Positions 8,428 through 16,815 are shown, numbered from the stretch's first letter. The stretch is 64,000 nucleotides of DNA from Streptomyces venezuelae (GCF_008642275.1 NZ_CP029189.1:434001-498000); one strand, 5' to 3'. The notes: generated by a model not told the origin, from the sequence alone. Numbers and translations are program-made.

Positions 8428-8864
8428 CTCAGTACCAGCCCCTCGGCCAGGGCACGGAGCCTGTGGCGCGCGAGGGCGAGGTTGCCGTCGGCGCGGTCGA
8501 GCCACAGGTGGAGGAATACGCTGCTGTCGAAGCTCGTCTCGACGAAGCGCAGTACGTGGTATCCAGTGCGGGTGGTGACGATCAGATCCTCGACAGGCGG
8601 GCCGGCCGGTAAGCCGACGGACGGACCGGCGGAGGGAACGGCTCCGCCACCGTGTTCCGGTTCGGCCTCCGCAGGGGCGAAGGACTCGTACTCGGCTGCC
8701 GCCCGGGCCAGTTCGGCGGTCTCGGCGGCGGTGGTCTCGTGGTCGCCCACGGGTGACTCCCCCGCGGTGCCGAGGGCCAGTCCGCTGCTCCAGTCGACCA
8801 GCGCGGCCCCCCGCGCACCAGGCAGGGCCATGGCTTCGAGCAGGCATTCGTCGATCCCGGGCAC
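8424..8864 (-). CDS. Roadblock-like protein with disordered insert, paralogue of the gene at 6639-7013
   Basis: A GTG start (VPGIDECLLEAM) is preferred because GGGAGGGGAG lies seven bases upstream, giving 146 residues. The N-terminal GAALVDWSSGLALGT and C-terminal EDLIVTTRTGYHVLRFVE plus LDRADGNLALARHRL align with the protein at 6639-7013. Between them is an insert of about 45 residues rich in Ala, Glu, Pro and Gly that the paralogue lacks. No enzymatic motif is seen. Its stop overlaps the next start by four bases. It heads the four-gene unit and its upstream region holds two inverted repeats. Confidence 0.75.
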   Translation of the reverse strand: MPGIDECLLEAMALPGARGAALVDWSSGLALGTAGESPVGDHETTAAETAELARAAAEYESFAPAEAEPEHGGGAVPSAGPSVGLPAGPPVEDLIVTTRTGYHVLRFVETSFDSSVFLHLWLDRADGNLALARHRLRALAEGLVLR

Positions 8865-8921
8865 GCGGGCTCCCCTCCCGGCCGGACGTGCTGAGTGCAC
8901 GGTCGTACGGCGCGACAGGAG

Positions 8922-8939
8922 GGAACTTACTCAAGTTCC
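8922..8939. promoter_or_regulatory. Inverted repeat GGAACTT-N4-AAGTTCC upstream of the roadblock operon
   Basis: The arms are a perfect 7-bp inverted repeat with a 4-bp spacer, 58 bp upstream of the first gene of the roadblock operon. Size and position fit a dimeric repressor or activator site. The adjacent mini IclR-type protein is a natural candidate binder, which is inference. Confidence 0.45.
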
Positions 8940-8957
8940 ACTGTACGAAAGGGCGTT

Positions 8958-8984
8958 CTGGCATTTTCCGCTGGAACATGCCAG
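8958..8984. promoter_or_regulatory. Inverted repeat CTGGCAT-N13-ATGCCAG
   Basis: Seven-base arms separated by 13 bases lie 40 bp past the stop of the mini IclR-type gene and about 95 bp before the roadblock operon. It may be a weak terminator of the former or a second operator for the latter. Confidence 0.3.
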
Positions 8985-9024
8985 GAAGGGTGCGAGAGCT
9001 TGGCCGGAACGCGTCGATATCTGA

Positions 9025-9267
9025 TCACGAAGCGAGCGGAAGATCGTCCGCGAGACGGAACGACCCTCCTTCGCGCTGCACGTAGCCCTCGTGGCTGAGG
9101 GTGCGCAGCAGGTGATAGACGGTCGGCAGCGGGATCCCGGTGAGCCGGGCGAGCCTCTTGGCCGTCACCCCGCCCTCCGCGGACATCGCTTCCAGGAGGC
9201 GCAGTGCGCGCTGCACGGAACCGATCAGGGTGGGTGTGCTGTCCTTCTGGCTGTGGTCGGTGCCCAT
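9025..9267 (-). CDS. Mini IclR-type winged-helix protein (DNA-binding domain only)
   Basis: The ATG at 9267 has AGGGGGA upstream and gives only 80 residues. LIGSVQRALRLLEAM, VTAKRLARLTGIPLPTVYHL and LRTLSHEGYVQREGGSFRLA are the complete IclR N-terminal winged helix. The ligand-binding domain of about 170 residues found in typical IclR proteins is absent. The sequence ends cleanly at LADDLPLAS with no recognisable remnant downstream, so this looks like a stand-alone domain and not a fresh truncation. It lies 160 bp upstream of the roadblock operon on the same strand and may control it or itself. Confidence 0.8.
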   Translation of the reverse strand: MGTDHSQKDSTPTLIGSVQRALRLLEAMSAEGGVTAKRLARLTGIPLPTVYHLLRTLSHEGYVQREGGSFRLADDLPLAS

Positions 9268-9392
9268 GTGTGGTCCCCCTGCTCCGGTACGAGGCCTGGC
9301 AAACCCATCAAAGTGGCTCACCGGGCGCAAAACCAGCGGACTCGCGTAAACCTGAGCATAAGATCACCGCATCCCGGCCCTGTCACGGACCG

Positions 9393-10013
9393 CTACCGCG
9401 TGCAGGTCACGTACGCCGGCAGGGGGGTGTCCGCGATCAGGTGGCGCGGCAGGGACAGCCCGAAGCGGCGTTCCACGACGGCGAGGGTGTGACGGTCGCG
9501 GTCCGCGTCCGGTTCGCCGGCCGGGCGGGCGCACGCGCCGTCCGGGGTGAGGATCCCGGCCGCGGTCAGTTCCGGGAGCAGGAAGTCCGGCCGGTGGCCG
9601 CCGCGCCAGCATTCCTCGCCGAGGCCGAAGCAGCAGACCAGCTCGCCGTCCCGGGCGTACGCGAACTGCTTGGGCGGGTGGTCGGGCTGCGGGTCGAGGT
9701 GGACGGCCTCCACACCGCCCCGGGACACCTCGGCGAGGCGTTCCGCACCGGCCGGCAGTCCGTGTTCGACGGCGAAGGACCAGCCGCCCCACCGGCCGAC
9801 CCGGGCCACGCCGTCGCCGTCCACGGTCTCGGTGACCATGCTCCAGGCGTCGAGCGCGCCCAGCGGTCCGGGGTGCACGCCCGGCAGCGCGCCGAGCCGC
9901 GTGGCGAGTTCGTCGGGGGTTATCCCCCGGGCGAAGGTCAGACCGGCGAACCACTGGTCCCAGTCGGCCAGCCACCGGATCCCGTCCGCCAGGTCCTCTG
10001 CGATGTCCGCCAT
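9393..10013 (-). CDS. DUF6461 family protein
   Basis: This 206-residue protein starts at an ATG with GGGGAG seven bases upstream; the longer frame overlaps the TetR gene and is rejected. It begins IRWLADWDQWFAGLTFARG and continues GITPDELATRLGA, WSMVTETVDGDGVARVGRWG and YARDGELVCCFGLGEECWRGG. I recognise this as the layout of the actinobacterial DUF6461 family, whose function is unknown. There is no signal peptide or membrane span. It is 56 bp downstream of the TetR gene on the same strand and could be cotranscribed with it. Confidence 0.75.
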   Translation of the reverse strand: MADIAEDLADGIRWLADWDQWFAGLTFARGITPDELATRLGALPGVHPGPLGALDAWSMVTETVDGDGVARVGRWGGWSFAVEHGLPAGAERLAEVSRGGVEAVHLDPQPDHPPKQFAYARDGELVCCFGLGEECWRGGHRPDFLLPELTAAGILTPDGACARPAGEPDADRDRHTLAVVERRFGLSLPRHLIADTPLPAYVTCTR

Positions 10014-10069
10014 GTCCGCACTCCCCACGGTTTCCCCACCCCGCCGGTGCTTGTTCACCGGCACGATAG

Positions 10070-10633
10070 TCAGTCCGCGGGCCTCTCCGGGAGGAGGCGC
10101 TCGACCATCGTCCGAATGAGCCCCTGCACCGAGTGCGCCTCCAGCATGGCGGGGGCCGTCAGGTCGTCCACGATCAGACCGAGCATCGCCAGGTACATCA
10201 GGACCACGCCCTGCCGGTCCCCCGGCAGCCCCGCGTCCAGGTGCCACCTGACGTTGGCCTCCAGTTCCAGGCCCTGGAAGGAGGTGAGCTCCTTCTGGAG
10301 TTCGGGGCGCCTGGTGCCCTCCAGCCGCAGCTCCAGCATGGCGATGTGCACACTGCGCTCGCGCCGCATCCGGTCCAGGAGCCGGGTGAGCAGGACCTCG
10401 GTGTCGAGCGGGCCCGCGAGGTCCGCCGGGTCCGGGACGAGCCGCTCCCGGGTGCGGTGCAGGATCTGCGCGAGCAGCTGGGACCGGTTGGCGAAGTAGT
10501 TCGAGGCGGTGCCCGTGGGCACGCCCGCCCCGGCGTCCACCGCGCGCAGGGTCAGGCCGCGCGAGCCCTCGCGCGCCAGGACTTCGATGGCCGCGTCGAG
10601 CAGTGCGGCGCGGCGCTCCGGGTTCTGGCGCAT
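10070..10633 (-). CDS. TetR family transcriptional regulator
   Basis: The 187-residue protein begins MRQNPERRAALLDAAIEVLA with the TetR helix-turn-helix GLTLRAVDAGAGVPTGTAS and NYFANRSQLL, at about residues 25-55. The C-terminal helical ligand domain (LEANVRWHLDAGLPGDRQG) differs from well-studied members, so the effector is unknown. The gene is divergent from the PucR-type gene, with a 16-bp imperfect palindrome between them that is a plausible autoregulatory operator. TetR proteins usually repress neighbours; the DUF6461 gene downstream and the PucR gene are candidates. Confidence 0.9.
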   Translation of the reverse strand: MRQNPERRAALLDAAIEVLAREGSRGLTLRAVDAGAGVPTGTASNYFANRSQLLAQILHRTRERLVPDPADLAGPLDTEVLLTRLLDRMRRERSVHIAMLELRLEGTRRPELQKELTSFQGLELEANVRWHLDAGLPGDRQGVVLMYLAMLGLIVDDLTAPAMLEAHSVQGLIRTMVERLLPERPAD

Positions 10634-10672
10634 GGGCGGGTCCCTGGGTGTGGGTGGGGCACATCGGGTGAG

Positions 10673-10688
10673 CACTGCAGGTGCAGTG
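10673..10688. promoter_or_regulatory. Imperfect palindrome CACTGCAGGTGCAGTG between the TetR and PucR genes
   Basis: Seven of eight base pairs are symmetric. The site is 40 bp upstream of the TetR start and 75 bp upstream of the PucR-type start, a typical location for a TetR operator controlling both. Confidence 0.5.
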
Positions 10689-10762
10689 ATTCGCACACGG
10701 TAGCGGACGTGCCCGGTCCGGGGCCTCCCCACCGCCCCCTCCCCCGTGTCAGGCTGCGCGTC

Positions 10763-12055
10763 ATGGAGCGGATCATCGAGGAGATACGCGAGGACCTGTC
10801 CCGCCGGATCGCCGCGGCTGCGGACCGGCTCGCCGACCGGATACCAGCCGAGGACCCCGCCTACGCGGCCCTGCTGGGCCGGACCGAGCTGCGCGAGCGG
10901 ATCCACCACGACCTCCGCCAGACCGTCGAGGGGCTGCTCCGCAGCTCCCGGGGACTGCCGTTGGACCTCACCGACGCACGGGCCGTCGGCTCGCTCCGTG
11001 CCGAGCAGGGAGTGCCGCTCACCTCGGTGCTGCGGGCCCATCGCCGGGGCGGCCGACTGCTCTGGCAGAGCCTCACGGAGGCCGTGACGGCGCACGACCG
11101 GGCGGCGCTGCCCCGGCTGCTGCCGGGCGCGACCGCACTCTGGGACGTACTGGACCAGACGGCCGACGCCATGACCGAGTCGTACCGCCGGACGGAGGCC
11201 GCGCACGGCGAGCGGGACCGGGAGCGCCGGGCGGCCCTGCTCGACGTGCTGCTCGGCGGGCCGGACGGCGCCGCCGGGGCCGACGGGGTGCCGGAGCCGG
11301 CCGCCCAAGCCGCCGCCGCGCAGCTGGGTCTGCCGGAGCGGGGCCGTTTCACGGTGGTCGCGCTCGCCGCCGACGCGCCGGGCGCGCCGGTCCCTCCGGT
11401 CCTCCCGGCCGGGGGGACCGGAGCCGCCTCCGCTCCGCGCGTGCTGTGGCGCATCCGCGCCGACGGGGAGATCGGCCTGGTGGAGCTGGGCCACCATCCG
11501 CTGGAGTCCGTACGGGAACTGCTCGCGCCCCTCGGGGTGCGTGCCGGGGTCGGGCCGGTCGTCGAGGCTCCGGCCGAGCTGGCCCGGGCCCGCCGGCTGG
11601 CCGCCCTCGCGCTGCGCACGGCCCCCGAGTCCGAGGGCCCGCGGACCGCGCTGCTGGACGAACGGCTGCCGGCGGCGCTGGTCGCGGCGCAGACCGAGCT
11701 CGCGGGCCGGCTGCGCCAGGTGGTGCTCGGTCCGGTGCTCGCGCTGCCGGCCGAGGACCGGCGGACGCTCCTGACCACCCTGGGCACCTGGCTGGCCTGC
11801 CGGGGCTCGACCACGGACGCCGCGCAGCGGCTGTACTGCCACCGCAACACCGTGTCCAACCGGCTTCGGCGGCTGGAGCAGCTCACCGGCCGTTCCCTGT
11901 CCGATCCCCGGCACGTGGTGGAGCTGGCGCTGGCGCACTCGGCGGTGCTGCAGCACGTCGGGGCCGGGCTTCCTACCCGTCCCGTCGTGCCGGATCCGCG
12001 GGCTTCGCGGACTCCAGGAGGTACGGCACGTCGATCACCGCGACGCCCGGCGTGA
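10763..12055 (+). CDS. PucR family helix-turn-helix regulator
   Basis: The protein has 430 residues from the ATG of MERIIEEIREDLSRRIAAAA. The N-terminal half is helical (LLRSSRGLPLDLTDARAVGS, SVLRAHRRGGRLLWQSL). The C-terminal PucR-type HTH is clear: LLTTLGTWLACRGSTTDAAQ, RLYCHRNTVSNRLRRLEQLT and GRSLSDPRHVVELALA at about residues 335-390. This architecture is common in actinobacteria and acts as a transcriptional activator responding to unknown ligands. Its last 83 bases overlap the 3' end of the convergent permease gene. The final 40 residues are proline/arginine rich and may be an artefact of a lost earlier stop. Confidence 0.85.
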   Translation: MERIIEEIREDLSRRIAAAADRLADRIPAEDPAYAALLGRTELRERIHHDLRQTVEGLLRSSRGLPLDLTDARAVGSLRAEQGVPLTSVLRAHRRGGRLLWQSLTEAVTAHDRAALPRLLPGATALWDVLDQTADAMTESYRRTEAAHGERDRERRAALLDVLLGGPDGAAGADGVPEPAAQAAAAQLGLPERGRFTVVALAADAPGAPVPPVLPAGGTGAASAPRVLWRIRADGEIGLVELGHHPLESVRELLAPLGVRAGVGPVVEAPAELARARRLAALALRTAPESEGPRTALLDERLPAALVAAQTELAGRLRQVVLGPVLALPAEDRRTLLTTLGTWLACRGSTTDAAQRLYCHRNTVSNRLRRLEQLTGRSLSDPRHVVELALAHSAVLQHVGAGLPTRPVVPDPRASRTPGGTARRSPRRPA

Positions 12056-13931
12056 AGAGCAGTCGCGCCTTCAGCCGCAGGGCGTTCTGGTTGTGCAGCG
12101 GCTGCTCCCACCAGTGGCCCACCACGTATTCGGGGATCACCACCGACAGCATGTCCGTCCGGGAGCCGGCGGCCAGTTCGTCCACGTGGGCCAGGACGGG
12201 GGCCACCACTTCCCGGTACGGCGAGTGCAGGATCTTCAGTGGCAGGCCGGTGTCGTGCGCGGCCCACGCCTCGCGCAGCCCGGCCGCCTCCGTCTCGTCC
12301 GCCGCGACGGTGACCGCCGTGAGGGTGTCCGGGCGCAGCCCCTGCGCGTAGCCGATGGCCTTGAGCGTCGGGGCGTGTACGGCTGCGACGAGGACCAGGA
12401 CGTGGTGGCGGGTGGGCCTGCGCGGGGTGGCGTCGGGGGCGATGGCGACCTGCCGGGCGACCTGGTCGTAGTGGCGGCGGACGCCCTTCATGCCGAGGAA
12501 GAGCAGCGGCATGGCGATGACCACCAGCCAGGCGCCGTGGGTGAACTTGGTGAGGAGCACGATGACCAGGACCAGGCCGGTCAGGGCGGCGCCGACCGCG
12601 TTGATGGCGCGCCTGCGGTGGATGTGGATCCGCTCCTCGCGCGGGGTGGCGGGTGAGGCGAGCACCTTCTTCCAGTGCCGGACCATGCCCGACTGGGAGA
12701 GGGTGAACGAGACGAAGACGCCGATGATGTAGAGCTGGATGAGGCGGGTCAGTTCGGCGTCGAAGGCCACGATCAGGGCGATGGCGGCGAGTGCGAGCAG
12801 GACGACGCCGTTGGAGTAGACGAGCCGGTCGCCGCGGTTGAAGAGCTGGCGGGGCGCGTACCGGTCCTTGGCCAGGATCGAGGCGAGCATCGGGAAGCCG
12901 TTGAAGGCGGTGTTCGCGGCGAGGATCAGGACGCCCGCGGTGACGGCCTGGAGCAGGTAGAAGAGGAAGTGCCAGCTGCCGAAGGTGGCGCGGCCGATCT
13001 GGGCGAGGGCGGTGGAGGTCGGGGTGCCCGGGGGCAGGCCCAGCTCGGTGGGGTCGGCCGCGACGTGCACCTGGTACGACATGGCCAGGGCGGTGATGCC
13101 GGCGAACATCGTCACGGAGAGCACGCCCATCGCGGCCAGCGTGCTCGCGGCGTTCTTCGCCTTGGGCTTGCGGAAGGCGGGGACGCCGTTGCTGATGGCC
13201 TCGACGCCGGTGAGGGCGGTGCATCCGGAGGCGAAGGCGCGCATCGTGAGGAACACCAGGGCGAGTCCGGTATAGGTGTCGACCGGGGTGATGGGGAGGG
13301 TGGCGGACTCGGCGCGGATGGTGTCGCCGGTCCCGAGCCGTACGGCGGCGACGGCGAACATGAGGTAGATGACGAGGACGAAGCCGTAGGTGGGGATGGC
13401 GAAGACGCGGCCCGACTCCCGTACGCCGCGCAGGTTCATGAGGGTCAGCAGCACCACGAAGGCGACGGACAGGGCCACTTCGTGGTCGCTGAGCGAGGGA
13501 ACGGCCGAGGTGACGGCGGAGACGCCGGAGACGACGGAGACCGCGACGGTCATCACGTAGTCGACGAGGAGGGCGCTGGCGGCGGTGAGCGCGGCGGTCT
13601 GCCCGAGGTTCTCCGAGCTGACGACGTAGGCGCCGCCCCCGCCCGGGTAGGCGTGGCAGGTCTGCCGGTACGAGGCGACGACGACGATCAGCAGGAAGAC
13701 GATGGCGGCGGCCGCGTACCAGGTGAGGTGCAGCAGTGCGACGCCGCCGAGGGCGAGGATCAGCAGGATCTCCTCGGTGGCGTAGGCCACGGAGGAGAGC
13801 GGGTCGCTGCAGAAGATCGGCAGGGCGAGTCTCTTGGGCAGCAGGGTCTCGCCCAGGCGGGCGGTGTCGAGGGGTTCGCCGACCAGCACCCGTTTCACAT
13901 TGATACGCCTCATTCGGGCATGATCATGCAT
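11973..13931 (-). CDS. APC superfamily permease, KimA-like potassium transporter
   Basis: This 652-residue membrane protein resembles Bacillus KimA (YdaO): VGEPLDTARLGETLLPKRLA, FCSDPLSSVAYATEEILLIL, AYPGGGGAYVVSSENLG, LLVDYVMTVAVSV and SGCTALTGVEAISNGVPAF. About 12 hydrophobic spans are followed by a soluble C-terminal domain of about 180 residues (VLVLVAAVHAPTLKAIGYAQ to the end), as in KimA. KimA is a high-affinity K+/H+ symporter inhibited by c-di-AMP; that activity is inferred here. The start is uncertain: ATGs at 13931 and 13913 both lack a good ribosome-binding site, and a 12-bp palindrome overlaps this region. It converges with and overlaps the PucR gene. Confidence 0.88.
   Translation of the reverse strand: MHDHARMRRINVKRVLVGEPLDTARLGETLLPKRLALPIFCSDPLSSVAYATEEILLILALGGVALLHLTWYAAAAIVFLLIVVVASYRQTCHAYPGGGGAYVVSSENLGQTAALTAASALLVDYVMTVAVSVVSGVSAVTSAVPSLSDHEVALSVAFVVLLTLMNLRGVRESGRVFAIPTYGFVLVIYLMFAVAAVRLGTGDTIRAESATLPITPVDTYTGLALVFLTMRAFASGCTALTGVEAISNGVPAFRKPKAKNAASTLAAMGVLSVTMFAGITALAMSYQVHVAADPTELGLPPGTPTSTALAQIGRATFGSWHFLFYLLQAVTAGVLILAANTAFNGFPMLASILAKDRYAPRQLFNRGDRLVYSNGVVLLALAAIALIVAFDAELTRLIQLYIIGVFVSFTLSQSGMVRHWKKVLASPATPREERIHIHRRRAINAVGAALTGLVLVIVLLTKFTHGAWLVVIAMPLLFLGMKGVRRHYDQVARQVAIAPDATPRRPTRHHVLVLVAAVHAPTLKAIGYAQGLRPDTLTAVTVAADETEAAGLREAWAAHDTGLPLKILHSPYREVVAPVLAHVDELAAGSRTDMLSVVIPEYVVGHWWEQPLHNQNALRLKARLLFTPGVAVIDVPYLLESAKPADPARRDG
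13918..13929. promoter_or_regulatory. 12-bp palindrome GCATGATCATGC at the permease start
   Basis: A perfect palindrome lies between or over the two candidate start codons of the KimA-like gene. If the start is 13913 it would sit in the leader and could regulate initiation; if 13931, it is coding. No ydaO-type c-di-AMP riboswitch was recognisable upstream. Confidence 0.25.
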
Positions 13932-14096
13932 GTGGTCAGGGCATTACCCCTTTTGCGGCTTGTGTCACCGGATGAGGTTTCCGAACCGCGGCAGCCGCTC
14001 CGGGGCCGTACGGGTGGCCGGGACCCCTCTGACGCGGCCGGCGGCGTACGGGCGCACCGGGCCGGGCCGGGTGGGGTCGGTGGATCCCGTCGCCGT

Positions 14097-14552
14097 TCAC
14101 ATCTTGCGCGCGGCGCTGCGGATGGCCTCCCGGATGCGGAAGTAGGTGCCGCAGCGGCAGATGTTGGCGATGGCGTCGATGTCCTCGTCCGTGGGCTCGC
14201 TCGTACGCTTCAGCAGGGCGACGGCGGCCATGATCTGGCCGGGCTGGCAGAAGCCGCACTGGGAGACGTCCTGTTCGAGCCAGGCCTCCTGCACGGGGTG
14301 CAGGTCGTCCCCATCGGCCAGGCCCTCGATGGTGGTCACCGTCCGCCCGGCGCACGCCGACACCGGCACCACGCACGGGCGGATGTCGGCGCCGTCCAGG
14401 TGGCTGGTGCAGGCCTTGCAGACGTCCACCCCGCAGCCGTACTTGGGGCCGCGGACGCCCAGCATGTCGCGGAGCACCCACAGCAGGGGCATGTCGTCGG
14501 GCGCGTCCACGGTGACGCTCCGCCCGTTGACGGTGAAGGTGTGCGAGGGCAC
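14097..14552 (-). CDS. (2Fe-2S)-binding subunit of a molybdenum hydroxylase (IorA-like)
   Basis: A GTG start with AGGAG eight bases upstream gives 151 residues. The N-terminal plant-type ferredoxin cluster is seen in [20 protein letters not shown], and the C-terminal four-helix cluster in [17 protein letters not shown] and [15 protein letters not shown]. This is the small subunit that relays electrons from the molybdopterin site in isoquinoline 1-oxidoreductase/xanthine-oxidase-family enzymes. It follows the large-subunit gene by 34 bp. It has no signal peptide, so it is presumably exported with the Tat-signal-bearing large subunit. No FAD subunit gene is adjacent. Confidence 0.92.
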   Translation of the reverse strand: MPSHTFTVNGRSVTVDAPDDMPLLWVLRDMLGVRGPKYGCGVDVCKACTSHLDGADIRPCVVPVSACAGRTVTTIEGLADGDDLHPVQEAWLEQDVSQCGFCQPGQIMAAVALLKRTSEPTDEDIDAIANICRCGTYFRIREAIRSAARKM

Positions 14553-14586
14553 GGGTTTCTCCTGGATCCGGGACCGGTGCTACGGC

Positions 14587-16815
14587 CTAGCGGGGGTAGG
14601 GGGTGAAGTCGACGTCGAAGTCGAGGGGGAAGCTGCGCGGCTTGGAACCGGTGGCCCTGGCCCAGGCGTTGGCGATCGCTCCCACGGCGGCGGGCACGCC
14701 GAGCTCGCCCGCGCCGCCCGGCTCCTCGCCGGTGGCCGGCAGCACGAAGACCCGTACGTCGCGCGGGGTGTCGCGCTGCCGGGCCCAGTGGAACTGGCTG
14801 TAACTGCCCTCCAGCGGAAGCCCCTTGTCGATGTGGAGTCCGGCGCGCAGGGTGGTGGAGATCGCGTCGGTGAGGCCGCCGATCATCTGGGCCTCCAGTC
14901 CGCGGGGGTTGACGGGCAGACCCACGTCCACGGCGATGACGGCCTTGGTGACGCGCACATGGGCGGGGTCCCGCGTGTCGATCTCGACGAGGCACGCGGT
15001 GCGGGACTTGTACTCCTCGTGGAAGGCGATGCCCTGGGCGCAGCCGGCCTCCATGGGCCGTCCCCAGCCGCCCTCCTGGGCCACCTTGTCGAGTACGGCG
15101 CGCTGCGCGTCGGCCTTCAGGAAGGTGCGCCGGAAGCGGTACGGGTCCCGGCCCGTCCGGGCGGCGAGTTCGTCGACCACGATCTCCTCGGCCCCGCGCG
15201 TGTTGGCGGAGTAGACCGAGCGCCAGGAGGAGGTGGGGATGCCGGTGGGTACCTCGGTGAGGGCCTGGGTGGTGAGTCCGAAGTGGTACGGGGACTTCAC
15301 CGTGGTCAGGAAGAGGGTCTGGGCGAGGGTGGCGTTGCCGATGCCCAGCGGCAGACTGGCCGCGGTGGCGGTGACGATCTCGCCCAGGCCGTGCCGGAAG
15401 TCGGTCTCCGCGGCGGCGACGCGGTGCTCGAAGCTGAGGACCTCGCCCAGCAGGTGGGTGGCACGGATCTTGTGATGGGTGGCGGGGCGCATCCGGCCGT
15501 GCCGGGTGTCGTCCACGCGGGTCCACATCAGCCGGACCGGGCGGCGGCAGGCTTTGGAGACGCGGGCGGCCTCCAGGGCCGCGTCGAAGAAGAGCCGCCG
15601 GCCGAAGGATCCGCCGGCCTGGACCACGTGCACCTGGACCTTGGACAGCGGCAGGCCGAGGTCGGCGGCGATGGTCTCGCGCGCCACGATCGGGGACTTG
15701 AGGCCGGACCAGATCTCGGCCCGGTCCTCGCGCACGTCTGCGATGGCGGAGTTGGTCTCCATCGGGGCGTGGCTGACGAAGGCGAAGTCGAACTCGGCGT
15801 CGACGTACGGGGTCAGCAGGGGCGGGACCAGCAGCGGCGGGGTGGCGGCCCGCAGCTTGGCGCGGATCACGTCGTCGGACAGCTGGTCGGCGGGGCCGGG
15901 GCCCCACGTGACCTGGAGGGCCGCCTTGGCGTCGATGGCCTGCCCGAAGGTCTCGGCGACGACCGCGACCCCGGTCGGAACGGTCACCACGTGCAGCACA
16001 CCGGGCATGGCCCGGACGGCGGCGAGGTTGGTGACGCCGCGGACCGTGCCGCCCAGGGTGGGCGGGCGGCGCACGACGCAGGGCTTGGCGCCGGGCACGT
16101 CGAGGTCGAGCGTGTACTGCAGGGCGCCGGTGACCATGGCGCGGGCGTCGACGCGGCCGGTCGGCCGGCCCACGAGGGAGTGCCCGGCCCGCTTCTTGGG
16201 GGTGGCGCCGAGGACGGTCAGGCCGGGGTCGGCGGCGGCCGCGGCCAGGTCGCCGTAGTCGGCGGTGCGGCCGTCGGGGGCACGGACGGTGCCGTCGGAG
16301 GTGGTCAGTGCGGCCGGGGTCAGGCCCCAGCGGTGGGCGGCGGCCGCGACGAGGCGGGCCCGGGCGGTGGCGGCGCACTGGCGGACCGGCCCGTAGAGGG
16401 AGCGGATGGAGTTGGAGGATCCGGTGAGCTGGTTGAAGAGCAGCTCGGGCCGGGCGTCGTCCAGTTCCACGCGTACGTCGGCCAGCGGGGCGTCGAGTTC
16501 CTCCGCGACCAGCATCGCCACCGCCGTGGTGAGGCCCTGGCCCACCTCCTCCCGGGGCAGCCGGAAGCGGATGGTGCCGTCCGGCTCGACGGCGAGGGCC
16601 AGCAGGGCCGAGGTGGGGGCGCCGGCCAGGATGAACAGGTCACCGAGGTCGATCACGTCGGCGATGGCCGGCAGGGAGGGCACCACGGCGTGTGCGGTCT
16701 GCGGGGCCAGCGCGTCGGCGCCGGCCCGGGTGACCAGGGCCAGGGTCGGCGCGGCCACCAGACAGGTGAGGAAGGAACGGCGGCTCTGTCCTGCGGCGTG
16801 GTGCTGCCCGGTCAT
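14587..16815 (-). CDS. Molybdopterin-binding subunit of a xanthine-oxidase-family hydroxylase (IorB-like), Tat-exported
   Basis: From the ATG at 16815 the 742-residue protein starts MTGQHHAAGQSRRSFLTCLV, a twin-arginine signal peptide. The upstream in-frame extension lacks sense and is rejected. Motifs include LPREEVGQGLTTAVAML, the cofactor-binding VQAGGSFGRRLFFDAALEAA, QGIAFHEEY, and GGAGELGVPAAVGAIANAW with the likely catalytic Glu. This matches the two-subunit, FAD-lacking IorB group that hydroxylates N-heterocycles or oxidises aldehydes at the outer face of the membrane. The electron acceptor is unknown and no cytochrome or MocA-type maturation gene is adjacent. It is cotranscribed with the iron-sulfur subunit gene. 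Confidence 0.9.
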   Translation of the reverse strand: MTGQHHAAGQSRRSFLTCLVAAPTLALVTRAGADALAPQTAHAVVPSLPAIADVIDLGDLFILAGAPTSALLALAVEPDGTIRFRLPREEVGQGLTTAVAMLVAEELDAPLADVRVELDDARPELLFNQLTGSSNSIRSLYGPVRQCAATARARLVAAAAHRWGLTPAALTTSDGTVRAPDGRTADYGDLAAAAADPGLTVLGATPKKRAGHSLVGRPTGRVDARAMVTGALQYTLDLDVPGAKPCVVRRPPTLGGTVRGVTNLAAVRAMPGVLHVVTVPTGVAVVAETFGQAIDAKAALQVTWGPGPADQLSDDVIRAKLRAATPPLLVPPLLTPYVDAEFDFAFVSHAPMETNSAIADVREDRAEIWSGLKSPIVARETIAADLGLPLSKVQVHVVQAGGSFGRRLFFDAALEAARVSKACRRPVRLMWTRVDDTRHGRMRPATHHKIRATHLLGEVLSFEHRVAAAETDFRHGLGEIVTATAASLPLGIGNATLAQTLFLTTVKSPYHFGLTTQALTEVPTGIPTSSWRSVYSANTRGAEEIVVDELAARTGRDPYRFRRTFLKADAQRAVLDKVAQEGGWGRPMEAGCAQGIAFHEEYKSRTACLVEIDTRDPAHVRVTKAVIAVDVGLPVNPRGLEAQMIGGLTDAISTTLRAGLHIDKGLPLEGSYSQFHWARQRDTPRDVRVFVLPATGEEPGGAGELGVPAAVGAIANAWARATGSKPRSFPLDFDVDFTPYPR

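Noticed and set aside
13932..14096. Possible c-di-AMP (ydaO) riboswitch ahead of the KimA-like gene
   Set aside because: The conserved riboswitch core could not be found on either strand; a short palindrome only is present.
12675..14606. 643-codon plus-strand frame opposite the KimA-like gene
   Set aside because: Composition typical of an antisense frame in GC-rich DNA, no family match, and it crosses two real genes.
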